Positions 10,316 to 20,184 of a stretch of 64,000 nucleotides of DNA are shown here, one piece after another. A program made the position numbers and the translations under genes. The first letter of the stretch is position 1. Every line of letters starts with the position of its first letter. The notes under the pieces were generated by a model, which saw only the letters and a list, made by a program, of their open reading frames with translations, ran no database searches and had not been told where the DNA came from. This DNA comes from an uncultured Bradyrhizobium sp. (GTDB lineage Bacteria; Pseudomonadota; Alphaproteobacteria; Rhizobiales; Xanthobacteraceae), in assembly GCF_936928535.1 (NCBI RefSeq), contig NZ_CAKZHY010000167.1:39860-103859 (forward strand), in the 5' to 3' direction.

Positions 10316-11761
10316 CTAGTTGCGTGGCCGATACAGTTGGCGCCAGGCCGGAAGCCGCTCGGCATAGGCCGCCGCCAGCGCGCGATCGGGCTCGAAAGTC
10401 TCGACGCGTTGCGGTGGCGTGCAGACGGCTTCGATTGCCTCGCCGGTGACAGCAAGCCGCCCCAATCTCGCCGCACCAAAAGCCGCGCCGGTTTCGCCGT
10501 CGGCAAAGCGATGAATGGGAACGTTCAAAACGTTTGATAGCACCGACAGCCAGAACCGCGACCGCGAACCACCGCCGATGACATCGGCTTCCGTCACCGC
10601 AATGCCGGCATCGCCAAGCGCGTCCCGGCAATCGGCCAGCGCGAAGGCAACCCCCTCCAGTACGGCCTGCACGATCGCCGTGCGGTCGGTGCCGTGGCTC
10701 AACCCATCGAGCATGCCGCGCACGACGGGATCATCGTGCGGCGTCCGCTCGCCCGCAAGATATGGCAGGAAGCTCACGGGAGACGGCGCCTGCGCTCGCG
10801 CCCCCAGCGGCGCCAGCAGCTCGCTTTCAGGAACACCGAACAGGCGCGCGGCCCAGGCCAGACACGATGCCGCCGAGAGGATCGCGCCGGCCTGAATCCA
10901 CATGCCTGGGATTGCGTGGCAGAAGGTATGGACCACCCGTTCCGGGTTCGCAGCAATATGGTCCGATGGCGCCAGCAAGGCGCCTGAGGTTCCCAGCGAG
11001 ATAAATGCAGTTCCGGGCCTGATCGCGCCGATGCCGACGGCGCCCGCCGGATTGTCGCCGGCGCCGCCCGCGATCATCGGACACCTCGCCATGCCCCAAC
11101 GCTGCGCGAGCTCGCGGCGCAATGTGGCCGCCGGCGCGCACCCCTCAACCAGACGCGGCATGTGTGCGCGTGACAGGCCGGTCGCGGCCAGGGCCGCATC
11201 GGACCAGTCTCGGCGAGCCGCGTCCAGCCATAGCGATCCCGACGCATCAGAGACGTCCTCGATTGCCTCGGCCGATAGAACGAGGCGCAGATAGGCTTTC
11301 GGCAGCAGGACGCGGGTCGTCGCCGCAAAAATCTCGGGCTCGTGCTTTGCGATCCAGAGCAGTTTTGGCGCCGCAAAGCCCGGCATCGCCTTGTTGCCCG
11401 TTATCGCGCGCAAGGCGGGCCAGCGCTGCTCCAGGATGCGACACTCAGCGGCGGAGCGACCGTCGTTCCAGAGGATGCAAGGCCGCAGCGGCGTATCGTT
11501 CGCGTCAAGCAGCGTGGGGCCATGCATTTGGCCGGACAGCCCGATCCCTTCGACCCTCGCCAGCTCTTGTCCATGCGAGGCCTTCAAGGCGTCCAGCGTG
11601 GCAAAGGTCGCCTCAATCCACTGCGCCGGATCCTGCTCGAAATAACCCGGTTGCGGGGAGGCGCTCGTCAGCGCCCTGCTCTCGCTCGCGATCACACGCT
11701 GGGCGGCGTCCACCAGAACGGTCTTGACAGCCGAGGTGCCGAGATCGATGCCCAGATACAT
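10316..11761 (-). CDS. xylB: Xylulokinase, FGGY family
   Basis: A 481-residue sugar kinase. The start MYLGIDLGTSAVKTVLVDA at 11761 was chosen because the longer frame adds 59 unrelated codons before the conserved phosphate-1 loop. GQMHG and LWNDGRSAAEC match the xylulose-binding region of XylB; AGGAGDNPAGAVG and IGGGSRSRFW are the C-terminal FGGY features. It would phosphorylate D-xylulose, feeding the pentose phosphate pathway. It is the first gene of the operon with the three CUT2 transporter genes, so the imported sugar is probably oxidised or isomerised to xylulose elsewhere. Confidence 0.88.
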   Translation of the reverse strand: MYLGIDLGTSAVKTVLVDAAQRVIASESRALTSASPQPGYFEQDPAQWIEATFATLDALKASHGQELARVEGIGLSGQMHGPTLLDANDTPLRPCILWNDGRSAAECRILEQRWPALRAITGNKAMPGFAAPKLLWIAKHEPEIFAATTRVLLPKAYLRLVLSAEAIEDVSDASGSLWLDAARRDWSDAALAATGLSRAHMPRLVEGCAPAATLRRELAQRWGMARCPMIAGGAGDNPAGAVGIGAIRPGTAFISLGTSGALLAPSDHIAANPERVVHTFCHAIPGMWIQAGAILSAASCLAWAARLFGVPESELLAPLGARAQAPSPVSFLPYLAGERTPHDDPVVRGMLDGLSHGTDRTAIVQAVLEGVAFALADCRDALGDAGIAVTEADVIGGGSRSRFWLSVLSNVLNVPIHRFADGETGAAFGAARLGRLAVTGEAIEAVCTPPQRVETFEPDRALAAAYAERLPAWRQLYRPRN

Positions 11762-12012
11762 GATGGATGTGGTTCCCGAGCTGTTGCGAGTCCTGAGGAC
11801 AGGATGCGCAAGAATGATCGTATCCAACAAGCGCGCAATTCCGAACAATGACTTATCACATCGGATCGCAGGTTTTTGCTCGCAGATGTTGCATCGACGC
11901 AGCAGTTGAAGGTTGCCAGTTTTGGTTGACTGGACCACAGTGACTGCAACTCAGCGCCGTCTGCTGCGTTTGCACTTGCAGCGCTCGACCTTCTTGCCGC
12001 GCCGGAGCAGCC

Positions 12013-14388
12013 ATGCAGCGATCCAGGGCCGTCCTTGTTACAGGTCTCCTCTATGCCCTGATCGGTCTGGTGCTCGCGGGGGGCGGCCTCTGGCTCGCCG
12101 CGCTGGGCGGATCCATCTTCTATATCGTTCTCGGTATCGGCATTCTCGCGACGGCTGCGTTGTTGCTGGCGCAGCGCCATCAGGCGCTCTGGCTGTTTAC
12201 GATCGTGCTGGTCGGCACGGTGGCGTGGGCCATCTCCGAGGTTCAGTTCGACTGGTGGCCGCTCGCATCGCGCGGCGACATCGTCTTCCCCATGGCGCTC
12301 TGGCTGCTGACGCCAGTGATCGTCCGCGGGGTCCTCCGAGACCAGCCGGTGTCTTACCTCGGAGCGACACTGCCGCTCTGGATCGGCGTAGCTGCCTCTT
12401 CCGTTGTCCTCATCATCGCACTGATGTCCAGCTATCACGACGTCAACGGCACGATCGCCGAGCAAGCGTCTGCCGTGCCGCAAGGCGAAGCCGATCCTCA
12501 ACCGGATGGCGATTGGCGGGCGTATGGACGCACGCAATTCGGACAGCGCTACTCACCGCTGAAGCAGATCACGCCCGACAATGTCGGCAAGCTCCAGGTC
12601 GCCTGGACCTTCCGCACCGGCGACGTGCCGACACCGGAGGATTCCGGCGAGACCACCTTCGAAGTCACGCCGATCAAGGTGCGCGACACGCTTTATCTTT
12701 GCTCGCAGCACCAGGTGCTGTTCGCGCTCGACGCAAGCACCGGCAAGGAACGCTGGCGATACGACCCCAAGCTGGTGTTCAACAAGACATTCCAGCACAT
12801 GACCTGCCGCGGGGTCTCATACCACGAAACCGCGACAGGTGCGGTCGACAGCAGCGGCGCTCCCGCGCCCGCCGACTGCCCTCGCCGGATCTTCCTTCCG
12901 GTCAATGACGGCCGCATGATCGCGCTCGACGCCGACAGCGGCAAGCTGTGCGAGGGTTTTGGCGATCACGGCAGCCTCGACCTCCAGCAAGGCATGGGGA
13001 TCAAGACGGCGGGCTTCTTCGAGCCGACGTCGCCGCCTGTCGTCAGCGACAAGATAATGGTCGTCGCCGCCGCGGTGATCGACAATTATGCGGTCGACGT
13101 ACCCTCGGGTGTCATCCGCGGCTTCGACGTCTACACCGGCAAGCTGGTTTGGGCCTGGGACTCAGGCGCGGCGGATGAAAATGAGCTGCCGTCGCAGACG
13201 CGTCACTACACCAACGGCTCGCCCAATTCGTGGATCACGGCCTCGTTCGATCCGAAATTGAACCTCGTCTACATCCCCACCGGCAATAACGGGCCCGACA
13301 TCTGGGGAGGCAATCGCAATGCGCTGGTCGAGCGCTATTCCAGCTCGATCGTCGCGCTCGACGTCAACACCGGCAAGCGCGTCTGGTCATACCAGACGGT
13401 GCATCACGACCTCTGGGACATGGACGTTCCGTCACAACCGAGCCTGGTCGACGTGACCACGGCCAAGGGCGTCGTGCCCGCGATCATCCAGCCGACCAAG
13501 GTCGGCAACATCTTCGTGCTCGATCGACGGACTGGTGAGCTGATCGTGCCGGCGCCGGAGCGGCCGGTACCGCAAGGGGCGGCGCCCGGCGATCGCACCG
13601 CGCCGACGCAGCCCTTCTCCGAGCTGACATTCCGCCCCGAGGCGACGCTGACCGGCGCAGACATGTGGGGCGGCACGATCTTCGACCAGCTCTTGTGCCG
13701 GATCAAGTTCCGGCGGCTGCGTTACGAAGGCACGTTCACGCCGCCCTCGTTGCAGGGCACGCTGGTCTTCCCGGGCAATCTCGGCATGTTCGAATGGGGC
13801 GGCATCGCGGTCGATCCGGTGAGACAGATCGCCATCGCCAATCCGATGTCGTTGCCGTTCGTCTCGAAGCTCATTCCCCGTGGTCCCGGCAATCCACCGG
13901 CGCCGACAGCGGAGAAGCCCGTCGGCAGCGAGGTCGGTACGCAGCCGATGTATGGCACGCCGTTCGGGGTGGATATCCAGAGCTTCCTCTCGCCGCTCTC
14001 CGTGCCGTGCTACCGGCCGCCATGGGGCTTGATGGCCGCGATCGATCTGAAGACGATGAAGATCGTCTGGCAGCATCCCAACGGCACGATCCGAGACACC
14101 ACCCCGCTGCCGCTGCCGTTCAGGTTGGGCGTGCCGATGCTGGGCGGGCCGATCACGACCGCCGGCGGGGTCGCGTTCTACACCGGGACCTACGAGTACA
14201 CGATCCGGGCCTACGACGTGCGCAACGGCAAGGTGCTCTGGGAGGATCGCTTGCCGGCCGGCGCCCAATCGACACCGATGAGCTACGAGGCGGGCGGCAA
14301 GCAATATGTCGTCACCGCGGCCGGTGGTCACGGCTCGTTCGGTACCAAGCGCGGCGATTATATCATCGCTTACGCGTTGAAGGATTGA
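12013..14388 (+). CDS. gcd: Membrane-bound PQQ-dependent glucose dehydrogenase
   Basis: A 791-residue quinoprotein. The first 140 residues form five membrane helices, as in Escherichia coli Gcd, anchoring it and passing electrons to ubiquinone. The periplasmic eight-bladed propeller begins at DWRAYGRTQFGQRYSPLKQI. It has repeated Trp-docking motifs (ALDASTGKERWRYDPKL, ALDVNTGKRVWSYQTVHHDL) and ends with YVVTAAGGHGSFGTKRGDYI. It oxidises aldoses to lactones outside the cytoplasm, the first step of gluconate production and phosphate solubilisation. It is monocistronic and divergent from the xylB operon. The length is normal for the family. Confidence 0.93.
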   Translation: MQRSRAVLVTGLLYALIGLVLAGGGLWLAALGGSIFYIVLGIGILATAALLLAQRHQALWLFTIVLVGTVAWAISEVQFDWWPLASRGDIVFPMALWLLTPVIVRGVLRDQPVSYLGATLPLWIGVAASSVVLIIALMSSYHDVNGTIAEQASAVPQGEADPQPDGDWRAYGRTQFGQRYSPLKQITPDNVGKLQVAWTFRTGDVPTPEDSGETTFEVTPIKVRDTLYLCSQHQVLFALDASTGKERWRYDPKLVFNKTFQHMTCRGVSYHETATGAVDSSGAPAPADCPRRIFLPVNDGRMIALDADSGKLCEGFGDHGSLDLQQGMGIKTAGFFEPTSPPVVSDKIMVVAAAVIDNYAVDVPSGVIRGFDVYTGKLVWAWDSGAADENELPSQTRHYTNGSPNSWITASFDPKLNLVYIPTGNNGPDIWGGNRNALVERYSSSIVALDVNTGKRVWSYQTVHHDLWDMDVPSQPSLVDVTTAKGVVPAIIQPTKVGNIFVLDRRTGELIVPAPERPVPQGAAPGDRTAPTQPFSELTFRPEATLTGADMWGGTIFDQLLCRIKFRRLRYEGTFTPPSLQGTLVFPGNLGMFEWGGIAVDPVRQIAIANPMSLPFVSKLIPRGPGNPPAPTAEKPVGSEVGTQPMYGTPFGVDIQSFLSPLSVPCYRPPWGLMAAIDLKTMKIVWQHPNGTIRDTTPLPLPFRLGVPMLGGPITTAGGVAFYTGTYEYTIRAYDVRNGKVLWEDRLPAGAQSTPMSYEAGGKQYVVTAAGGHGSFGTKRGDYIIAYALKD

Positions 14389-14451
14389 ACGCTGGCGCCT
14401 GGGGGTGCAGAGTCTTCAGGTGACGCCGATTTTGGCGATCGCATCACCCCA

Positions 14452-15405
14452 TCATGGTGATCTCGGCCATCGGTGGACGAACAACCGGCCTTCGTAGTCG
14501 TGGGCAAACTTGAGCAGCTGGCCATCATGATCGCGGCCTGCAATCACTTGCAGTCCGACAGGAAGCGCGCTCTCCTCGACGATACAGGGAAGGGATATTG
14601 CAGGCAGGCCGAGCGCATTCGCGATAGCCGTAAACACGGCATGGCCACGCGGCCCAACCGGCTGGCCGTCGATGACGGCGGGATGGGATTCGGTGGCCGA
14701 CCACGGCATCGCCGCGGCGGACGGTGTGATCAGGAAGTCGTACTGCGCGAACAACGCGTCGAAAGACCGGCGTAAGGCCGCGACTTGATCGAGTGCATTG
14801 AGATAGTCGCGAGCTGACAAGCGGCGGCCGGCCGCCTCCATCTCGGCTATGGCGGAACCAACCTGACCCTGCCAACCGGGATGCCGTTCCAACAGCCAGG
14901 CGACGCCGGTCTGGCTGATCACGGGCCACACTTCATCGATCGGATCGGCCAGCGTGAACGGCGCGAGGGTCTCGACGTCGAGGCCGAGCGACCGCGCCTG
15001 GGCGATCGTACGTTCGATCACGTCGCGAATGATGGGATCGACGGGCGCTCTGCCAAATGTCGGCACATAGGCGATGCGCGGCCGGCGGGATCGGCTCGGC
15101 CATGAGGCGCGACCACGCAGGTGTCGCAATCACCTCCATGGCAGCGAGGACATCATCGACGCTGCGCGCGATCGGGCCGATAACCTCGAACTCACCCAGG
15201 ATCGCCGGAAAACCTTTGCCGCGCGCCACGGTGTCGCGTGAGGGTTTGAAGCCGACGAGGCCGGTATGAGCGGCCGGGCGCCGGATCGAGCCGCCGCCAT
15301 CGGTGGCGAGCGCGAGCGTGCACATGCCGCTGGCGACCGCTGCCACTGCACCGCCGCTCGACCCACCTGGTGTCAGAGCCGGATCCCAGGGATTGCCGGT
15401 GGCGA
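14452..15405 (-). pseudogene. Amidase, frameshifted and missing its N terminus
   Basis: Amidase-signature protein remnant. NPWDPALTPGGSSGGAVAAV and ATDGGGSIRRPAAHTGLVGF, with the cis-Ser region, are in one frame down to about 15080. There a one-base shift within EPIPP/RRPRIAYVPTFGRAPVD moves the reading to another frame that runs to the stop at 14452. The N-terminal third, including the catalytic Lys, is absent: upstream of NPWDP the sequence joins an unrelated frame at about 15400. Two independent lesions show that the gene is dead. Confidence 0.8.
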
Positions 15406-16510
15406 TCAATTTTGGCGAGCTTTTGTTCACCAAATCCCTGGCCGTGCCGAGCTGGTTGTAGAGGCCGTCGACGTCCTTCATTGCTGAAACGGCGGCCTTC
15501 ACGTCAGCCGGAGTGCCGCTTTTTGCTAGTTCGGCAATGGCTGTTTCCCAGCTGATGGATGGCTCCGTCATCAGCTTGTTTTCATTGATGAGGCGCTGAT
15601 AAATGTCCGTGAAGCCGGCGGAGAGTTGTTTCCCCGCGTCGGAATTAAGCACTTCATTGTACTTGACGCAGTCTAGCATTTTTGAATTGGCGTCCCAAGC
15701 AACGAGGGAGGCGACTCGCCCTATGGCGATATCAGCCAATTGCGCGGCGGTTCGATAGCTTTTGGAAATAGGATACGGGCAAATTCCTGCTTGTCGCCGA
15801 TCATCGCAAGATCAAGCTTTGCGGCATCGCTCGCGGAGTTGAAATCGAAACTACCGCCGACGTTCTTCTAAACTATCCCCAAAATCTCGTTGTAGAAATC
15901 ATCGCCAAGAACGTTTGCTTCTGTGAACCTGTTCGATATGGCCTAAAGATACTTAGTAACAGCGGTCGAGTCATCGAGATCGTAAGTCACCCCTGATATA
16001 CAAACTTTCGATAATCCGAACGGTTGAAGGCGAGCGTCGCCTCTCCATTCGGCAGCAACCTCTGACCCAGTTGCAAGTTTTTCAGATAATAGTCGAGAGC
16101 GATGACCTTTTGCTGTATCTCAAGGATCTTGGCTTGGTCTCCGTCCCTGAAAGCTGCGCTGAATTCCGTCTCCAGAGAGTTCAATATCTGAAGCGGCCCA
16201 GAGCCAGTGTTGCTGTAGAGCAGCGCATCGAATGCGAGCACATCCTGCCCCGCATGAACCGCCGTTCGTTCGCGGCGGCCGTTCCCTTGGTTTCGCCGAG
16301 TAGCGCGAAATTCCACGGCCAGGAGCCATCGGCCGCTCCCAAACCAGGAAAAAGCAGTTTTAACCAACTGCCTTCGCCGTTCACAAAATCCCTGCCGAAC
16401 ATATGGGCGGCCTGGAAGCCCGCTTTACTGGCTGTTGTGCCTTCGCGCGGCAGGGCGAAGGCGGGGCTTTGGCCTATTGTGCCGGTCTGGATCGGAACAG
16501 CCATGTCCAT
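15406..16510 (-). pseudogene. Debris of one or more unrecognised proteins, possibly a toxin
   Basis: Protein-like segments in shifting frames. One starts MDMAVPIQTGTIGQSPAFAL (16510) and includes AAHMFGRDFVNGEGSWLKLL. Another carries NSLETEFSAAFRDGDQAKIL and AFNRSDYRKFVYQG. In-frame stops near 15985, 15930 and 15870 interrupt the next stretch. The last, with DIYQRLINENKLMTEPSIS, is fused onto the broken amidase. None is recognised with confidence. The place next to a DUF1629-type gene, and the His-containing start, make a decayed polymorphic toxin possible; this is inference only. Confidence 0.45.
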
Positions 16511-16537
16511 TCTCGCTCGATCAGCCGATGAAGGCGT

Positions 16538-17167
16538 TCAGATCTCTTCGAAGTAGGTCGCTTCATGAAACGACTGGATATTCGCGTCTGTCAACGCGTT
16601 ACGGAGCGCTTCGGTAATCAGGGCACCGTTTGTTGGCATGTTTGGATCGACCCACATGTGGGTGTTGCCCAAGCGAGATTTGTCGAAGGCAAAGGTCTCG
16701 CCCTCTTTGGGTTGCCACAGGCCTCCGCCGGAACGGAGCGGGGTCCAAGTCGCGGTCGTCTTCTCTCGGATCACCGCGTCGAGCAAAACCGTTGTGAAAA
16801 AGAAAAAGAACTGCCCGGCCGGTGAACCATCCGCCCACGAGCACTCGGCCGGAAAATATTGAACTTCTTTCTGGAAACCCTCCACGAGATCGATGAAGCG
16901 GCGGCTGACCAGATACATGTGTTGCTGACCATCGAAATCGACGAGCCTTCGCTTGCGCCCTGTGAAGCGCAATCTCGTCGGCATGTTGCGGTCCGCCACA
17001 CGAGCGCCGCCGCCGTACACGTTGCGGGGACCATAAAAATTCGAACCAAACCCTCTCATCGCTTCCGGTATCGGATCGGCGAACGAAAGATTCTCCAAGT
17101 CGCCATCGAGCCCCTCGGAGCCATAGCGATACAATCCGATCGGCTTTGGTCTTAAGAAGCGAGCCAT
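16538..17167 (-). CDS. DUF1629/Imm11-like protein
   Basis: A 209-residue soluble protein. The end, HMWVDPNMPTNGALITEALR then a turn and FHEATYFEEI, and the middle YLVSRRFIDLVEGFQ, resemble the DUF1629 (Imm11) family, whose members serve as immunity proteins to polymorphic toxins. A run of five Phe (GQFFFFFTT) is unusual. The gene is intact while its neighbours on both sides are decayed, so it may be a surviving orphan immunity gene. The start at MARFLRPKP is plausible; no strong ribosome-binding site is seen. Confidence 0.6.
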   Translation of the reverse strand: MARFLRPKPIGLYRYGSEGLDGDLENLSFADPIPEAMRGFGSNFYGPRNVYGGGARVADRNMPTRLRFTGRKRRLVDFDGQQHMYLVSRRFIDLVEGFQKEVQYFPAECSWADGSPAGQFFFFFTTVLLDAVIREKTTATWTPLRSGGGLWQPKEGETFAFDKSRLGNTHMWVDPNMPTNGALITEALRNALTDANIQSFHEATYFEEI

Positions 17168-17226
17168 GTTTCGCGAACTTTCTCATCTCTTGGCGTCATC
17201 GCGATCGACGGACTCGATCGAGGCAA

Positions 17227-17608
17227 TCACACGCGGGCCTGGATCTGCTCTCGGATCTTGGCGTCGACCGGCTCCGACACGCTGGCCCAGATCACGATGC
17301 CGGCGGTCTCCTCGACCTTGCCCTCGCCGCAGGCCCTGGCGATGGCGATGCGATCGCGGGGTCATTGGCTCGACCACCAGGTGCACGAGGTCGGCCAGCG
17401 TCTGGTGGCGGTAGCGCGGCAAGTTCGCCAGCACCACCTCGCCGACGCTGGCCTGGATCCTGGTCTTGAACGCAGTGATCTGCGCCAGCAATTCCGGGTT
17501 GAGCGCGCGGTCCTTTGCGGCCGCCGGCTCGGCCGCAGCGCCACCGTCGATCCCGTTGAGCGCCGGCTTGTCGGCTGTCGCTGTCGTCCCGTTGGTGGTC
17601 TTGGCCAT
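17227..17608 (-). pseudogene. HlyC-type toxin-activating lysine acyltransferase, truncated and frameshifted
   Basis: Begins MAKTTNGTTATADKPALNG and keeps the acyltransferase stretch ASVGEVVLANLPRYRHQTLA then DLVHLVVEPM. After a shift of frame near 17365 it reads RIAIARACGEGKVEETAGIV then IWASVSEPVDAKIREQIQAR and a stop. HlyC relatives continue for another 60 or more residues (FPVRLKPEDW-type), which are lost. RTX-toxin acyltransferases attach fatty acids to lysines of secreted toxins; this copy cannot work. The lysine acyltransferase assignment rests on remembered family features. Confidence 0.65.
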
Positions 17609-18207
17609 CGGTCTTTCCTCTCCGCTCTTCAATCTGCCCAACGGGGCATGTCGTGTTCACTCGGCAAGCGAGTTTGCTGTGATGGAATGGGAGAGCCGTC
17701 CGCGCGCGAATGCCTCTCTCCGTTCGCCTCGCGGATCGAAACGGAAAGCCGGTATCGTTCTGTCGCAGGTGATCGGAAACAGCCCCACTGTCCCTCCCCT
17801 TGCACGTTCATAGAACGTTAACTTGTCTACAACCTCAAGACGAAATCGCCGTAAGCGCGAAAGAATGTTGCTGGATTTGTCCATCGGTTGCGCGTCGCGT
17901 CTGTTGACAAGCACCCGCGCGGCTGACTTTGGAGCCGTTTGGAGAAATGGGACTCGGCCCTTTGTCCGCCATGGAACCAGGCCTTCGCAGACGGTGCGAT
18001 GATGGATCGCGCCGCAATATGCGGGTGCATTATCGTGCGGCGCGGACTGAAGTCTCATCGCCATGCTCGCTCGGGGCGAAGCCGCAGAATGTCTTTGTTG
18101 CAGCAACGCGGCCAGGCGATCGGACGGACGCGTCAGGCGCGTCGAGCCGCCGGTCGGCAGATCAATCCGACCTGTCGCTGCGTCTATCAGCCAAATCTAT
18201 GAAAAGC
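17609..18207. other. Gene-poor stretch left of the island boundary
   Basis: About 600 bases with only overlapping short frames and no codon-biased gene. A 149-codon minus-strand frame (17657-18106) is low in recognisable features. No promoter, repeat or RNA gene was seen before the tRNA-Gly fragment. Confidence 0.5.
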
Positions 18208-18252
18208 TGGAGCGGGTGAAGGGAATCGAACCCTCGTATTCAGCTTGGAAGG
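18208..18252 (-). repeat. 3' fragment of tRNA-Gly(TCC), likely att site of the island
   Basis: On the minus strand this is the 3' part of a glycine tRNA: anticodon loop CTTCCAA, stem end GCT, the T-arm GAGGGTTCGATTCCCTTC, acceptor 3' strand ACCCGCTCCA. The 5' half (acceptor strand, D arm) is absent; AT-rich sequence takes its place. Such a 3' stub beside an integrase gene is the standard footprint of integration into a tRNA gene. The complete tRNA should lie at the other end of the element, on the minus strand. Confidence 0.85.
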
Positions 18253-18365
18253 ACGTATTTACATCCTTCACGGCACCAACTTCCGCGTTAATAAGTTATT
18301 GATAATACTGAATATACTGCAATAATAGCACTTGGGAGCGCTCCAAGAACGCAGGGGTGATTTTT

Positions 18366-20006
18366 ATGGCTGTTTTGTATGAGCGTTGTACAAGGTTGGC
18401 ACTCCCGACGCCGCCCCCGAAGTTCCTGCGTAAGTCGCTACGGCTGACCGACGGCCACCTCTATGACGCTGTTGCAATGAGTGAAGACGAGCGGCTCGCT
18501 CGCACTGTGGTTGAGCTGGGAGACAACAAAGCCAAGGGTCTCACGATCCGCATCACCCCGCACAAGCCAATCTGGTACGTCCGCAGAAAGGAGAAAACGC
18601 TTCGCCTTCGGGATGTTCGTGAGCTCTCGCTGGAGGACGCCCGATACGTTGCGGAACAGATCACGCTCGGCGCCAAGCGCAATAGGGACCTGAACGACCT
18701 GGCGCACGTTCTTCTCGAGTACATGCCTCTCCCTACTGAGGGCAACCTTGTTCGGGATCGTGACGTTGAGGCCAAGTTGGACCACATATTGGCTTCCCGG
18801 GATAAGGCGAAGGCTATACCTGCACCAAAGGCTATACCTGCGCCGCCGTTCTGGACCTGGAAGCAGCTGACCGACGAGTTCTTGAACGACAAGAAACCGG
18901 ACCTGAAGGCTTCTTATCGCAAGGCGTACGAGCGCTACCTGAGACTCGAGGAATTCGGACCGATCAACAACAAGATGGTGCGTGACATCGAACTGAGCGA
19001 TCTGGAGCGAGTGCGAAACTCTATCCACATCAATCACGCCCCATCCGCCGTAAAGCGCGCATTACAGCAATCCAAAGAGATGTTGACATGGGCCTGGAAG
19101 AACCATGCGACCGCTTCCGGATTGGACAAGGTGCAATACCAGTGGTGGGACCGGTGGTCTTACCGATACAAGCCTAAGAAGCGGCCCCCCCGTAGTCCCA
19201 CCATCGAGGAAATCGCCCGCACCCTTGTCATCGCCGAGCGCTATAGACATTTGGCCAATGGCGAACACGACATCCATCCAGGAACACTCGGCGCGCTCTG
19301 GGCCGTGGCTTTGACCGCGCAGCGAACCGGCGCGTTAACAAAGCTTGGGACGGGCCGGCTCTTCCCAACTGACAAGCAGTACCGCAAGCTCACGGGATGG
19401 AAGATCGCCAATTGGAAAATGGAAGAAATGAAGGGAGGTCGAGATGGCGGCCGGCCCCATTCACTTCCAATTCCACCCGAAGCGCTCAAGATCATGTACC
19501 GGTACCACAAAGAAGCTGGCGGAGAATCCCCGTGGATGTTCCCTGCACGCTCCCCCGACAAACATGTGGGCAAGTCTTCGCTCGATCAGTTGATCTACCG
19601 GCTCCAAGGGCAGGTCTACGACCACACAGTGAGGCAGAAGCCCCACCGCAAAGGGAAGCCCGGGCCGACGCCGCGCCCGTTGAAGGTGAGGCCAAACCTG
19701 TTCGAACAATTCGGCATCCGTCCGTGGACTCCGCACGACTGCCGGGACACGATCACGACGTTCCTGGAAGACCGCAGACTGGGTGGCGCTGCGAGCGCCA
19801 TACTTGGCCACAAACAGCCCAATTCGGATCCGGATCGGGAGGAGCGCGAGAGACTCGCTAAGGTCACGGAACAACACTACAATCACTCGCAACGCATTCG
19901 ATTGAAGGCAGAAGGCATGTCCTTGTGGGTGAAGGCCCTGCTAAGCGCCTACAACCGGGAGCAGAAGCGCCTTCAGCCGAGCTTTCAACGCCGTACCGCC
20001 GCATAA
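18366..20006 (+). CDS. Tyrosine site-specific integrase of the genomic island
   Basis: A recombinase of about 546 residues whose gene starts 114 bp inside the island from the tRNA-Gly stub. The catalytic domain shows the Arg of TAQRTGALTKL (box I), the H-x-x-R of TPHDCRDTITTFLED (box II) and the candidate nucleophile Tyr in QHYNHSQRIRL. The N-terminal part contains an Arg/Lys-rich arm-binding region and a SAM-like core (WKQLTDEFLNDKKPDLKASY). ATG 18366 has AGGGG eight bases upstream; a GTG at 18357 is too close to it. An in-frame tandem repeat KAIPAP-KAIPAP links the domains. It should excise and insert the element at tRNA-Gly. Confidence 0.9.
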   Translation: MAVLYERCTRLALPTPPPKFLRKSLRLTDGHLYDAVAMSEDERLARTVVELGDNKAKGLTIRITPHKPIWYVRRKEKTLRLRDVRELSLEDARYVAEQITLGAKRNRDLNDLAHVLLEYMPLPTEGNLVRDRDVEAKLDHILASRDKAKAIPAPKAIPAPPFWTWKQLTDEFLNDKKPDLKASYRKAYERYLRLEEFGPINNKMVRDIELSDLERVRNSIHINHAPSAVKRALQQSKEMLTWAWKNHATASGLDKVQYQWWDRWSYRYKPKKRPPRSPTIEEIARTLVIAERYRHLANGEHDIHPGTLGALWAVALTAQRTGALTKLGTGRLFPTDKQYRKLTGWKIANWKMEEMKGGRDGGRPHSLPIPPEALKIMYRYHKEAGGESPWMFPARSPDKHVGKSSLDQLIYRLQGQVYDHTVRQKPHRKGKPGPTPRPLKVRPNLFEQFGIRPWTPHDCRDTITTFLEDRRLGGAASAILGHKQPNSDPDREERERLAKVTEQHYNHSQRIRLKAEGMSLWVKALLSAYNREQKRLQPSFQRRTAA

Positions 20007-20184
20007 CACGAAGCGCTTCGCTCGGTAAGTCGCGCTCCGCCACGCGAGATCAGGCCGCTCCCTGTCCTTCTGTCGCGAATGGGGGATGCGCCTTCGCCCG
20101 AAATGCATCATACTCGAGAGCACGTCGCGCGCAGGAAATCCGAATAGCCAAAATAACTCGGTTCCCCACTGCCGATTCGAACCG

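Noticed and set aside
17657..18106. A 149-codon minus-strand frame between the acyltransferase remnant and tRNA stub
   Set aside because: No domain, poor start and overlapping alternative frames; not supported as a gene.
18795..18850. Tandem 18-bp repeat in the integrase gene
   Set aside because: An in-frame linker duplication (KAIPAP twice); no independent function is implied.
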